DNA from: Gymnogyps californianus
Taxonomy: Eukaryota > Chordata > Aves > Accipitriformes > Cathartidae
Length of the DNA: 64,000 nt
NCBI RefSeq assembly: GCF_018139145.2
Contig: NC_059500.1
Location: 36,809,437 to 36,873,436 of the forward strand
Reading direction: 5' to 3'
The translations under genes were made by a program, and so were the position numbers. How positions within the stretch are numbered: position 1 is the stretch's first letter; each line of letters starts with the position of its first letter. The notes under the pieces were generated by a model. The model searched no databases and was not told the DNA's origin. It worked only from the letters and a program-made list of their open reading frames with translations. This document shows positions 27,178-39,972 of the stretch, piece after piece.

Positions 27178-27440
27178 CAGCTTTAAACTGAAAGAAGGTA
27201 GATTTAGATTAGATGTAAGGAAGAAGTTCTTTATTGTGAGGGTGGTGAGACACTGGAACAGGTTGCCCAGAGAAGTTGTGGATGTCCCCTCCCTGGAAGT
27301 GTTCAAGACCAGGTTGGATGGGGCTTTGAGCAACTTGGTCTAGTGGAAGGTGTCCCTGCCCAGGGCAGAGGGGTTGGAACTAGATGATCTTTAAGGTCCT
27401 TTCCAACCCAAACCATTCTATGATTCTATGATTCTATGAA
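27178..27440 (+). mobile_element. CR1 LINE 3' end with octamer tail
   Basis: About 260 bp of well preserved CR1. It begins in 'tttaaactgaaagaaggtag', runs through 'gtgagacactggaacaggtt' (the HWNR region of the ORF2 C-terminus), and ends in 'aaggtcctttccaaccc'. The tail at about 27417-27439 holds three copies of the octamer ATTCTATG, the hallmark CR1 end. It is strongly 5' truncated and cannot move on its own. It is similar to the copy at 53.5 kb, so the two belong to the same or a close subfamily. It faces another CR1 end 318 bp downstream. Confidence 0.95.
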
Positions 27441-27758
27441 AAGTACTTTCAGTTTCTCTCATTTCTTTGTAATTAAAGGAGCAAAAAGCTGAAGCTAGGA
27501 AGGAAGCAGTTTTCATAACCAGGACGCATGACACTAATAACATAAAAGGATTAAGGAAAAAATCCTTAGCCCTGAGGCATTGTGTGAAAATGAATTAAGG
27601 GCTATTTTAGCAGCATGTAAGCCATTGAATCTGCTCTTTCTGTAGCATTTTGGGGACCTATATGAACTGAACTTGGAAGAAAAAATGTTCAGGAATCATA
27701 ATGTTCAGCATTCTGTTGATTCAAAAAATGTCATATATAACAAGACAAAATATGTCTT

Positions 27759-28085
27759 CATAGAATCATAGATTAATTTAGATTGGAAGGGACCTCCAGA
27801 GGTGTAAGTCCAACCCTTTGCTCAAAATAAGGCCAACGTCAAAGTTAAATCAGGTTGCTCAGGGCTTTGTCCAGATGGGATGGGCTCCATCATTGTACAG
27901 CTCCAAGGATGGAAACACCATAACCTCTCTGGGAAACTTGTTACCGTGTCACTCTCATTGTGAAGAATTTCCAATAGCAATTTCCCTTGCTGAACCTTGT
28001 GTCTGTTGCCCCTTGAGCTTCTGCTGTGTACCTCCAAAAAGAGCCTAGGTCCATCTTCTCTGTACCCCTTTCAGGCAGTGGAAAA
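27759..28085 (-). mobile_element. CR1 LINE 3' end, inverted copy
   Basis: The plus strand starts 'catagaatcatagat' (reverse complement of the octamer tail) and continues 'ttggaagggacctccagagg', 'tccaaccctttgctca'. It then shows 'gtttgctc/gggctttgtccag'-type CR1 blocks, 'accataacctctctgggaaa', and 'agagcctaggtccatcttct' near the far end. The element therefore reads on the minus strand. It is more diverged than the copy at 27178 and is 5' truncated. No intact coding sequence remains. Confidence 0.88.
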
Positions 28086-30233
28086 CAACAAATAAATTCC
28101 ACTTCTGTGGCTACACAAACTTAGACACATCTAGAGCCAAAATAATTGTGTTTATAGAAATTACTTTTTCAGAAGCAATGTTGAGCTCCATATGTATTGT
28201 GTCCTGATGGTTATACTTATAGCAAAAGGACTTGTTGGGAAGAAAGGCAGTGTTGAAAGTTTCAGCCTACTATTTGATAGTCAAGCACCTTCCTATTCTG
28301 AAAGTCAGGCACTTTGCTGGCAATCAAGGACCTTAAACAAACTGATGGTATTTCAGCCTTAGATGAAATACCAACTCACTCTTTCCAAGTAATATTGTCT
28401 CTAAAACCTCGCTTATACCCCTCAAGCAAAGAGATGTGACTAAAGGGACACACTCAAAGAAGGAACTGAAAAAAAGAATGAAGCAAGTGTCATTTTCATT
28501 ATTACTTTTCTAATGATAATTTCATTCTTCTACAGATCATGAATACTGTCAATCATTATGTATCATAAAAATGGGCATACATGAGTATTTCACTGAATTT
28601 TTAAAGGGACAATTACATATATTCAATTTTTCTTGATGTCAAAAAATGCTGGTGAGCTGTCTAGAGCAGATCTTGATCACAAATGGGAGGGCATGCTAGG
28701 TTAGAGCTGAGCTGCATGCCTGGAAGGAGCCAGATTGAAATAAAATAATGATATAAAGCCACGCTTGATCCTCCTCACTCCCATCTGTCTTGGATCTGAG
28801 GCCAAAAGGTTTAGCTCTGAGGTCTTGATCTGCCTGAACAAACAACAGGCCATTTAAAACAAATACTGAACATTGAACAACTATCAGTTAATATTTACAT
28901 TGCAGAGCTTGTTATCGTTATATTTAATGCTGTACAAATACACGGCACAATTATGCTAATATATATGTCACCCATCTCAGAAGGTCTACAAGATAAGACC
29001 CTAAGGTTGCTCATAAACAGAATTGTCCTGGATCTGTCCTATCTAGAAACCTGTATCTTGGTATCCCTGTCTGAGCACTTTAAAATGTGGTGTTCCTCTG
29101 GGTGGGTGGGTTTTCACTGACCTTCACACAGTGTTCATGTTCCCTTATCAGTAGGAGTGCCACTGGTGCCAGCAGGATATGCTGTCCTTGCTCCATTCGT
29201 ACCGCTAGAAAGTAATACAGGCACGAGACAGTCCAGAGTTGTCTGGCCTCTATGAAAATACACCTTCTACACCCACTGAACTTTATTTGCATTCTTGTGA
29301 ACACAAAACATTGCCTCTACACCAGAAAATACAGTGCTCTAGTCAAAACAGATGTGGTCCTTCCACAACTTTCACAGCATCTGTTTAGGAAACAGCCTCT
29401 GATTGTTTGACTATGACTCTGAAAGGAAACGTGGGTCACTTTGTAAGAAACGGAGCTGGAAATGGCCCACATTACATGCAGGTTATTTCTTTCTGCACAT
29501 ACCTAGTAAAAGAAGGGCAGAATCCTGTAAGTCACATCAAGGAGCAGTTTATTGACAAGGCAACTAGAAAGCCTGTAAATTCCTGGCAGATGAGACATTG
29601 CAAATATCCTGCATATTTATTTTAAGATAAACCATAAAAAAAAGAGATCAGTATCACCAAAATATATGTTGCAAAGGAGACCAAGGCATCAGATAAATTG
29701 CAGTGTTTGGCCTGTATCGGAGAGACTTGCCTCAAGGCTCAGTAATTGCTACAGTCTGCTGTGTAAGAAGGATGGCAATGAAACAGGTAGGTTAAACGGG
29801 AGAAACAAGCTCCATTCCCTACAAAGAAATTACACTCTTGCATAAAACCAGGGCACTCTTTCTGGAAGATTTGTGTATATTCATGTAGAAAGAAAGAACC
29901 AAACATAATTACTTGCAATGCTACCATGCATATAATTACAGTGTGATAATATGTGAAATGAGCCAAAACATTTGCTGGGCTGTTTTCTTTAGAAGAACCC
30001 AGAAAACACCATAATAATAACCCTACCAATCTAGAAAAGGACAACTTCTGCTGTGACACATGGACATAGCTTTGAAGAAATTTTTTCTGTCCTGCCAAAT
30101 GCGAAGAGACTTAGATTTTTTTTAATTCTCTGTTCTAGGTTAACACACAGCCTGAGAAGTAAAAGTCAAGCTTGTATTATTTCTGAAATACATTATTAAT
30201 CTTTGCCTTCTTGCCTTAGTGCTTTCTTTTGTC
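28086..30233. other. Non-coding DNA, no gene recognised
   Basis: No supportable exon or RNA gene. Small frames at 29080-29304 (minus) and 29739-30098 (minus) have no recognisable motifs. Confidence 0.6.
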
Positions 30234-30241
30234 TTCTAGTT

Positions 30242-30431
30242 CAGTAGTTTTTAAGATCCTTCCAATATATGAACCCCAGAAACATTCCCAGTGGGAAGAT
30301 GGACCAGTTTCCCATACATCGATTGTTGTAAAGCATTGGCAGATTTGCTTTCCTTTCTCACTTTTCACTGAGCCCTTAAAAGCAGACTCCAGTCCCCCAT
30401 GGTTTTGCAGTCCACAGCCTGAAAACTGCTG
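30242..30431. mobile_element. hAT (Charlie-like) non-autonomous DNA transposon
   Basis: The 190-bp segment begins CAGTAGTTTTTAAG and ends CCTGAAAACTGCTG. The outer ten bases of the two ends are inverted repeats with one mismatch. The interior also follows the Charlie/MER-type layout: 'atgaaccccagaaacattcc' inside the left end and 'cccccatggttttgcagtcc' inside the right end, with GGACC/GTCC words. The flanking octamers TTCTAGTT (30234-30241) and CTCTAGAC (30432-30439) share TCTAG at the same position. hAT elements make 8-bp duplications, and Charlie elements prefer nTCTAGAn. No transposase frame is present, so this is a MITE-like relic. Confidence 0.62.
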
Positions 30432-30439
30432 CTCTAGAC

Positions 30440-33400
30440 ACTTTCACGTTTGATAATGTGTTTCTCTGTCATTGTGTTTTTAAGCACCTGCTGCTTAGAA
30501 GTAGGTCAGCATGTGGCAGCAGCTCATGATCTGGAGAAAAGGGGACACTCTGGGTCATGCCTCACCATGGCTGTGGGAGTCCTGATCCATGAATTGAGTG
30601 TCTATTCAATTGCTACTTCAGTTTCTCAGATCACACAGGCATACAGACATACACACACACAAGCACAGAGTGCACTATCTTTTTTAATCACGAGCAAATA
30701 TTTGCTTCCTATTTACAGATTTACAAGCTGGGTAAAAGTCATCAGTGTTGAGTGGATTTTTCCAGAGCAAGGAAGAAAGAAAATTTGTGCGGGGACAGCA
30801 GGATTCAAGCCCTCTTCTTTAATGAGGACTCCCAGCCTCATCTGCAGTGACCTTCATGGCAGGCCTCCCACAGACTTCAGTCGGGTCAGGGTTTTGCTTT
30901 GAAAACTGCATGCTGGAACATGTCGCTTTGCTCAAACAGTGTTTACAACTAGAGGGAAATGGAACTTGCCCATTTAATGTAGAGGGCTTTAAAATCCCCA
31001 AGCGGTTCATTTTCCAGTGTTAACTTCCCCAGCATAATACACCACATTGTAACCTCAGACCCAGGGGTTCAGCCATCTGTGACCAAGACCCAGATTTGCA
31101 AAGAGTAACAGGGCTCCAAAATTACATCGTTATGCATATTACAACATTACAAAGCTCTTGGTTTAGATGTACATTTTTTTCCCTGGATGATGGGGAAATG
31201 TAGTTCGAGGTTGCCCAATGTTAAGACAAACACGACAGAACAGCAAGCCCATCTCTACTGTTTTTCAACATGTGGTTACTTTCTGTGCCCACAAGGGACT
31301 TGCTATCCATAACCTTCCGAGACCAGCACTAGCCACGTGGTTATGTCAAACGCTTAGGGAATAAGTGTTTGATTACTGTAAGTGTCTTGCTTAATCTACT
31401 AAGTCATGCAGTTCCACCTGGTGGTAAAAATATAAAGATTTCATCTTTGTAGGTTTGTTAGAAAGGTGCTGGATGGTACAAGTTATCCCCACTTTGCTCA
31501 TCAGAAAAGCAACCAACAGGTATAGAGAGACAAACTTGTAATTTTTTAATTACAAATTATAAGTTTGTTATAACCTAGTTAGTTTTCAGCAATGGTTTAA
31601 AAAGTGTGTAAACACCCATTCGAACTCTAGAAAAATTAACTGTTATTGACATCTTTAAAACATGAGCCTGTCATCCTCCACCAGCATATAAAGACATACA
31701 AGTTTGTATCTATCAGCAACCTAACTCTATTTTAATGAAGAGATTCTTAACCAAAAGTGATAATTTCCTCATTTTTTGAAAAACCCTGGTACTGGGATTT
31801 TTTTTTCATTCTTCTCCACTAGACTCTTTAATGACATGAATGCCATTATCCCATTTCCTATTGAGTTTGCCTGAGACTTAATACCAGAAATTACTTGCTC
31901 CTGCAGAGCAAGTAACTATGACAAGCAACACAGTAGTATTGTTAGTATGGTCTGTTCCAGATGCTCAAGTTAATCAAATAAGAAGAAAAGGTGGCTTTTA
32001 GAGCAAAATTTACTTGCTGTTTTGTCAAAACCTGTGCATTCCATTAGCAGTAAGCAGAACATCAACATGTAGCAATCACAGCACTATCATTTTTGTCCTT
32101 TTAGTTCTAAAGTTACAAACTTAAAGGCAAGAAAAGATCACTTGAACAGAACAAAGACTTTTTTTTTTTAGTAAGACATTACTGTTACTAACCATAATTG
32201 CAGAGATGAAAAATGTCCTTCTTATGTTTTTAGTTATCCTCTATTAAAAATGTTGAGCTTTACTTCTAGGCTGAGCTGTCTAGCTTCAAATCCGAGCTTT
32301 AGGCTGGATTTTGCAGTACCATTGCCTACTAAAGACTCTGCCAAAGACAGGTCTGTTCCTGAAACCTGGGAGCTCCACTCAGCCACACAGTTACCACATC
32401 ACTGTGTTCCCATCTCACCACAATGAGATCTTCTACTTTGTTGGGACAGAACAAACTTAAAAAATGACTAGTTCCTTAGTCACTTTGACACACTTCCTAA
32501 ATACAGGTTTTGTACACATTGTGCTGCCTTTGCTTCCCTGCACTCGAAGTGAGTTCTGTTTCCTTGGGAAATCCCAGGGCATGCATACACTCTTTCCTAC
32601 AGCGCCGTTGTAGGGACTCCCAGGGCACTCTGACTACAGAGTTTCTTCCTTCGCAGCCATACAAGACTGAACTTGAAGAGAGACACATGCTCTATTGCAG
32701 TTCATATGCATGGTCACTCCTTATTTTTTAATAGCAGTGATGCAGAAACCCAGACAAAGAAAATAATGGAACATTACACTTCCACTTCAGGGTCCTTACC
32801 ACTCAAATTTTCACTGTGTTTTCACTGTGGACCTCTGAAGCACCCAGATGTTTTTCCTGTAGCTTCAAGTTTCTCCTCTGAATCACTATGAAGCTAAAAT
32901 TGGTGTATCCTCTGCAATAAATTTCATTTCTCCTTAGTTGATCTCACTGTGTAATCCACCCTCTTCAGACTGCAAAAGCAATTCTCTTCATCTTCACACC
33001 TTTCCAAATTTTTGTTGCTTGTAAATCCATTCTCTGACTTTGCAGGCACATTGTTTTTAAAAGGCTTTGCCACAAGTTGTCTTTTTTTTGTTCAGATCCT
33101 CATTGAAATGCCATTTTTTTCAAATTTTAACTCCCTTAGAGATATTGCAGAAAATTAGTTTCTCTGGGTTTCTACTTCCCATTATTTCAAGGTGTTCCCA
33201 ACCTGACTGGCAGCCACCTAAGTTCCACATTGCTCCCAAGACTTAATTCTAGTACTCCGCAAGCAGCAAGTATTTATAATTCTGGACTTTCATAGCATCA
33301 GAGAGAACCCATAGGGCTTACAAAACCAGACTCCTGAAACTGCCACTTCTCTGCATAAATCAAATCACTTCTTAATCTTCTCTTTGATAAGCAGAATAGA

Positions 33401-36400
33401 TTGTGATCCTCGGCATCAACATGGTAAATCACAGTGCTTTTCTCCCAAGCCTTAAGCCATTATCAAGTTTTTTCACTGATTGTCAATACGGTAACATTTC
33501 ATTAGTGATCATACCAGTGATCATATCATAAAATAACTTCACTAATCTCATTTCAGAGAGTTCCTGGATATAATGAAGAGTGTCAGGATAGGGACAGAAC
33601 CTGACAACAAACTGCTGCTTCCAAAAGGATGCAGTAAGCACAGTACTCAGATACATTCCCAGTTGCATCCTCTCATCAAATTTCTCATCTGAAGCTGTTG
33701 TAGTGACACAACGTTAAAGAGCTTGTGTGGTGCTTTGGGCATTTTCCTGGACGGCGGGCATTTGAATTTCCTGGAAAAGAAGCAAAGTTGGGAATCTATC
33801 TAATAACATCCTCTAACCATTGAGCTGATCTCTGACAATATCTGCTCTGTTTGAAGCTATATTTTAAAAGGATGAACCAATGTTCTGTTCAGTTTGCTAC
33901 AGCTGAAGTATCTTACTCAGCAAAGATAAAAAATGTGATTTCATAAAGATAGTCTAGTCAAAAGATCATGTAATCTGGGACTATTTCTTGTAGAGGTCAC
34001 CAGGCATTTCTGAATGACACGGCCATCTTTTTAGAAGCACTCCCTCCTTCTCAGTTGAATGAAAACCAAATACCCTGTGTACCTCAAAGGACAAATCAAG
34101 CTATGACGACCCTGTTCTGACAAATCATGAAAATTACTCAACAGTGAAAACCGTCTTCACTCTTTCTCCACCTCTCATGCATTTCACTCACACATGCAGC
34201 AGTCTGGTTTCCTCCAGCTGTGATTCCTCCTCTGCTTCCACTCTTAGAAATCCTCAAAAAGGGTCCTCATGATTAAATATTAGGGAGGGCAGGGGCAGGG
34301 TATCATTCCAATGAGAAGATTGTGGAGATTAAAATGTAATGTAATAAAACAAGTCTTTTAGAAATATGCACTTACAGGCATGTGACTATAAGCAGACCAT
34401 TTCATAGCTTTTATTACAATGGACTGCTGCCAGTAAATGAAAATTGCACGGAACATGCAACTTTCACAATGAGATTTTTCCCTTATTGCATCTAACTACC
34501 AGAGACAGCAGTCACCTCTACTGGTGCTCTGCCTTTGGCCCCCTTCTGAGATTTAGGCCATTAAATTGCTTCCACATGACAGGACTTGGAATGCTGAAAA
34601 TCAATCTAACTTATGATTCTGAAGTTTAGTTTCCCTTCAAGAGTCATATTTCAAAAGTTCACAGCTGAACCCCTTCCTCTTCTAGCTTCGAGCCAGGATC
34701 ATTTAAAGGTAATTTAAACACTATGAGAAGATTGTAACATAAGCTCTTTCTCTGCACTCATTTATTTCTCAACATGAGAGAGTTACGGGAAGAAAAACCT
34801 TTTAGAAGTTGTCAAGCACTAATATTAAGGCATTAATTGCAGAGAGTATCAGAAATAACGAAGATTGTCTGATTGCTGTTTATTTGCACAAGTCATTTAC
34901 CATACAACTCAACAGCTCGTTTTCAAGCTTTCCTCTCGCTGACATAGATTACGAGACACACTGATCTAGTTTCTGGCAAACTAGTGCTATACTGAATGAC
35001 AGATTTGGATACCATTGGGCAATCTTCACAAATACTTCAAGGTAAAGAAAACTACCCTTTTTATTTTTATTTATTCCAGCCCCTCTTGCACTGAAAGCTT
35101 TTTGCCCAGGAAAAAGATTATATACCAGCATTTAAGTGCTCTTGATACATTTGTTCCCAGTGGCCATGAAAGAGCTGTGTTAGTTTCTTAGCCCATTAAT
35201 TCTATGTGATCGTTTCACTAAACTGAGCCTTACTGTCCATTTTAAAGGTCTTTTCAGTAAGATTAAAAGCAACATAATAAGTGATGTATAAATATTTGGT
35301 TATTCTGTTGTTTACTAAACAGAATACAAAGCATTTGCTTTTTTTCCGGGGTCCTTCTTTGCACTATCCAGCCTTAATTTATGGCCTGAGGGTTAATATT
35401 ATACAAACAATCATTTATTTCAGAAGAAATGTGATCACTACTAAGCTATTCCATTGGTTAAAGAACCTCTGCTTTCTTTATCCCAGCTGGGCTGAAGTAA
35501 TTGCCTTAGGCTGCAGGCAGGAGAATGGAAAGCAGATGAAGCATGTTGAAGATTAACCACACAAAGAAACTGCCTAAACAAAGAAAGGGCTACGATAGGA
35601 GGAGGAGAGAGAGTCTCTCAGCCTAGACAGGCATACTGGAAAAGAAGCTGCACGTAGCTGCTCACTACTTTGTATCTTCACAAAAAATGAAGAAGAAAGT
35701 CATCAGCAATTCCTGTGGACTGATCTGTGCATATGCAAGCAAAATGGGCTTGCAGGCACTTTCTGATAAGAAAGGAAATGCAACAGTCCACAAATGACAC
35801 CAGTAGTTAACCCTGACGCTGATATGAGGAAGATTGTTTAAAGGTGAAGCTCTTCTTCATTTTGGTCTGTTTACACTTACATTGGAGACCAGAGGAGTCT
35901 ATTTAATCATGTTAGAGACTCAAATTAAATCTGCAGAAATCTCTTCAGCCACATTACCCTGGTGTGTCCCACTACCCTATATATCCCAAATGCACTAATA
36001 ACTTTTGTCTCTTGTACTTTATATGGGATTCGTCTTACCCAACTAAAGAAATTAAAGTTTCAAAAAGTTTAAACATTGGCACTACTCACCCTGGCTTCCT
36101 TTGTAGTCAAATGAGAAAAATAAGGAGTGATTTACATGACTTGTCTTAGCCATCTGTCTTAGAAAGAAATGAACTACCCTCTGGAGATGCTCATTTCTTC
36201 CTACTGACTGTAAAAGAAGACTATAGTAAGTAGTACAAGCTTCAAAGCCTAACCCTGAAGCACCTAACTGAGGAGAGAATACATCCTGGTACACAGGCAG
36301 GGAGTTCACTTTCTGCTAGAGAAAAGTCTCTCCTAGACATTTCCAGGAGACTGGCAGTGTCATTGGACAGTGTGTTTCCGGCTGGCAATCTCAATAATCA

Positions 36401-38267
36401 CAGGAGGTTCTTTTATTACTATTTTTCCCATGAAAAATCCCTAATGCATTGTCTGATGCTCACTGCCAGTTAAGCATCATTTTGCCTGACACCAAGTCAA
36501 ACTGAAACCATGGTCAGTATTGGCGACACCTCAGTACAGCGTCTAGCATGGAGTGTCCACCGGCAGACCTAAGGAGACATCTCTGGAAATCCTCTTGGTG
36601 CAGACAAACCTTTGGAAGGTCTCCAGTGTATTTCCTTGTTCTCTAACAAAAGACACTGGATGCCAGAGTCATGCAGTCATGTTCTTTAAACTTGATAATT
36701 CTTATGGGTCCAATCCTTCCCCTTCAATCACTAGCCACAGGATAGATCTTTATTTTGAAAATCTTTACTTACTCCACATTAAAGAACTTGTGTTCAATTA
36801 TTTTTAAAGAAAAATTATTCGTGGTTTTACATAGCTTCTAGCTGAAAAGTGTGACAGCTTATAGAGTAAAACAACATTATTGGAAATATAAGGCTGGTTT
36901 ATTTGGATTACTTCCTGTGCTATTTTTGTGCTTAAATAAATATGAGTTAGGCTGGAATACGAGTAGGAGTGATATACTAACACTTCATTAGCAACCATAC
37001 GCTGTTCCCTCTTTATTTCCCAAATGAATTCAATCTTAATTCTATTCCTCAGCTACAACAATAGGAATTTCCACAGACAACTGAGGCAGACTTTTTGAAG
37101 CTAGGCTAAAAGAAGCAAAGAGTTTAAGTATCTAGAGTTTTGTTACTTTTAACTGATAATTAAAATAGGAAAGCTCGATCACACCTATGTTAAGAAGGAA
37201 AAATATGAACACAGCGGTAGTCCTACTGAAGACCTGTGAAAGCCATATGAGTCTGTCCATGGACTTTAATTGTCTTTGGATCAGGCCATCATTAAGCATT
37301 TGCCCGAACGTGCTGTTACAGACCCTTGATTTCTGACTTTATCTCTGTTTCATTGACTTCTGTGGTATAACTGGGCTGGACTCATCTTTCTTGAGGCTTT
37401 AGCTTTTGGACAAATGGACATAGGATTTAGGCTATATGTCTAACTGGGCTGTCATCTGGATACCATGTTAGAAGGACGAATTTTTAGAAGTTTTGCCACA
37501 GAAGAGGCACATATCAAAGTCATATAATCTGGGGATTTTCAGTGATCCTTATGACACAGTATTCTGCTGAGACAGTGAGTAATCTGAGATGAGCTCTGGT
37601 CTATCCAGAGTGAATGACAAATCTGTTCATAACAATGGGATCAGAAGCATGTACCTGGATTCCCCTGGGGACAGGCTGGTTGGATAACGTTACACCACTA
37701 AATAGCTGATGTGTCAGTGAAATGTTTTCTGCACTCATGCCTTGTATTGGTATAAGTTTTCCTTCAGCTTGTTTAAAAACATGATTTGAAAGCATCTGTG
37801 ATCAATGCTTCAAAGCAAGGTTTACCATCTTCATATAAAAGTTACATTACCTGAATAATCTCTTTTTATACACTGGATAATTCTGTCAAAGGATCTAACA
37901 GCTTTCTCCTCTTTTCTTGCTGAAGACACATTCCTGACTTGTATTCAGGAAAGGACTAAGGCAAATCTTCTGAGCAATCAGCTGACTTTTTATTAGACTA
38001 ATGCAGTAGACTGCTTCACGAGCTTTTCAGAGTGCAAAGACCTCATACGTTTGAGCAAATGGATGAAATCGTAAGTCTTCCCATCTAGTAGCAATACAAA
38101 TTTTTTATGATTTATAAACATTTGTTTTGACTGTTCAGCAACAGCAAAGCTGTATTCAGCACATAACCACTATTAGTAGTAACAGGAAAGTCTGTGGTTT
38201 ATCTGTCAGGGGTGGTTTGGTCACTTTGGAGTACAAGTACTCATTTGCTTGTTTAATAAGTGTCATA
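30440..38267. other. Non-coding DNA, no gene recognised
   Basis: About 7.8 kb without a supportable exon. It contains a CA run at 30648-30660, a doubtful MIR-like block near 31185-31265 ('gatggggaaat', 'aggttgcccaatgttaag'), T11 at 32159-32169 and an AT-rich hairpin at 31529-31569. A frame at 30450-30902 (150 codons) has no motif and begins within ordinary sequence. Confidence 0.6.
31529..31569. other. AT-rich imperfect palindrome
   Basis: CAAACTTGTAATTT at 31531-31544 pairs with AAATTATAAGTTTG at 31554-31567, with a single G-T pair. Two more outer pairs follow, giving a stem of about 16 bp with a nine-base loop. An alternative inner helix, TGTAATT with AATTACA, is also possible. This may be a hairpin RNA or a cruciform-prone site, but AT-rich palindromes are common by chance. 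Confidence 0.6.
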
Positions 38268-38299
38268 AGTGTTAATATTAAATGTTAATATTAAACACT
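38268..38299. repeat. 13-bp direct duplication forming a palindrome
   Basis: TGTTAATATTAAA is repeated immediately (38270-38282 and 38283-38295). Because the unit contains the self-complementary AATATT core, the whole block folds as a hairpin. AGTGTTAATATTAA pairs with TTAATATT-A-AACACT, with one bulged A and a three-base loop. It could have arisen simply by slippage of one unit. Confidence 0.75.
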
Positions 38300-38402
38300 C
38301 AAAATAAAATTTCACTTTCATTTCCAAAGACATCTTCTACCCATTGGCATGTCTTTCCAGTCTCACAGTGATCTTCATTTGCTCGTTTTCTTTCAGATCA
38401 CA

Positions 38403-38475
38403 CTAAACTGTAAACTTATCCCTTGGCAGGGCCAAAAAATCTTATGCATCTGTGGAATATCACATAAATGCTAAA
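38403..38475 (+). repeat. Possible L2-type LINE 3' end
   Basis: 'aaactgtaaacttatccctt' followed by 'ggcagggcc' recalls the common L2 3' terminal motif 'gactgtaagctccttgagggcaggg'. 'atcacataaatgct' would match the end 'cacatagtaggtgctcaataaatg'. Only two blocks agree, so this is tentative. Confidence 0.28.
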
Positions 38476-39924
38476 GTGAATTGGATTTATAATACTCAAA
38501 ATATAAGATCTGGGTGCCTGAAATTCTTCTTTTGTTAAGTTGCTCATGCCAAAATATGCAGTTCTCCAGGGGTTTGTCTATATCTCACTGGCACCTACCA
38601 GTTGTAGAAGAACTGTTCTATGGCCTACTTTTTTCTAGTTCTCCACAGTCATGAGGCTTCTCTTTCTTGCCACAGTGATGTTTTAAAAAGTAAAATTTGT
38701 TTCTGTTATGCATTTTCTTTCTGTATACCTTTATTACTCTTTGAGATCAACCACCGAAGATGACATGTTTTTGATTTCGCTTTGAGGACACACGATATCT
38801 GTTGCATCACTATTTTGCCAGGGGCACTCAAAGTGCCCTAGCAGATGAGTGCATGCGTGCTTCTTACTCTTGGATGTGAAGAGAGCTGTTTGAACAGCTA
38901 CAGCCAGCCCCATTGTGTTCATACCAAACTCTGTGAAGTTCCTTTCAGCTACATGTCACTTCCAGTTTACGTTGTCTGAAATTTTAACAATCATAGAAGG
39001 TACTAAGCTCTTTTCAAAATTCTTGCTCAATCAGAAGCTGATACCCAAACCTGGCTGCACATAATTTTTTGAGTATGATGACTTTTTCAATAAGTGTGAA
39101 ATAATTTTCGTGGGCACATTCAGACGTTTTTTGGACATTCGGATATTTTATTCTACGCTGTATATTTGGCACTACTATTTACCTATGTGGAAAAAAGATA
39201 ATGAACTAGACAAATCTGCCGTGTGAAGAAGACACAAATGAGAGATGCTCAGTGCTTTGCTTACAGAAAATACTGTTCAGTTTCATACCATTGTCAACTT
39301 TAATTTCAGCTCAATTGCTCTTTCTGAAGGCTAGGAGTACTTGTTTTAACAGAGACGCTGGCCTAACTGTTCTGCAATAACTCCCCCATGTGGGCATTCC
39401 ATTTTACTCTATTTTTATTATTTCATTTTCAAAACAGGAAAGTTGTCTCAAATATTAGTCCTTCTTTCAAGTATAGTGGCTGCACATAAAAATTTTCTGG
39501 CGCACTTACAACGTATGGAAATCTTTATCCTGGTTACTCTCCCTGTGTCAATAAAATCCAGAGCACGTCATCTATGCTAATCTAAGACTCAACATGGACA
39601 GACTGTTTTGATTTCCTATAGATTAGGAAGGATGGTTCCAGTTGGATGAGAATGAGCTGAATTGCCCTTACTGGTAAAAGAAGGCTAAAGAGTGATCTTT
39701 TCTTCTGGTTTAGTTGGTTGAGTCTAACTCCTCTGGAAGCTCATGTTGACCAGCCCAGCTTCACCTCAGTTTGTTTACTGAACTTAGGCAAAACCTGTTT
39801 GCTGTCAACGGCTCTGAGGATGTCTAATCAGCCTAGTCTTTGAAGTATCGGTTAAAGCTGACAGCTATCCCTTGCTAATGCTGTCAGCATTGCTCATGCC
39901 CATGGAGATGAACTGGCAGTGCAA

Positions 39925-39972
39925 ATGATTTGGAAGCACTGGAGGAACATGACTTGGAAGCTTTGGAGGACT
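39925..39972. repeat. Two-copy 24-bp tandem duplication
   Basis: ATGATTTGGAAGCACTGGAG at 39925 is followed exactly 24 bases later by ATGACTTGGAAGCTTTGGAG. About 19 of 24 positions are identical. The second copy overlaps the left arm of a short perfect hairpin: TTTGGAGG at 39962-39969 with CCTCCAAA at 39979-39986 and a nine-base loop. Confidence 0.7.

Noticed and set aside
30450..30902. 150-codon plus-strand frame just after the hAT relic
   Set aside because: No domain, no conserved motif, includes a translated CA microsatellite, and no splice context. Treated as chance.
31185..31265. MIR-like block with 'gatggggaaat' and 'gttgcccaatgttaag'
   Set aside because: Two short blocks only, spacing imperfect and third block absent. 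Too weak for its own repeat call.
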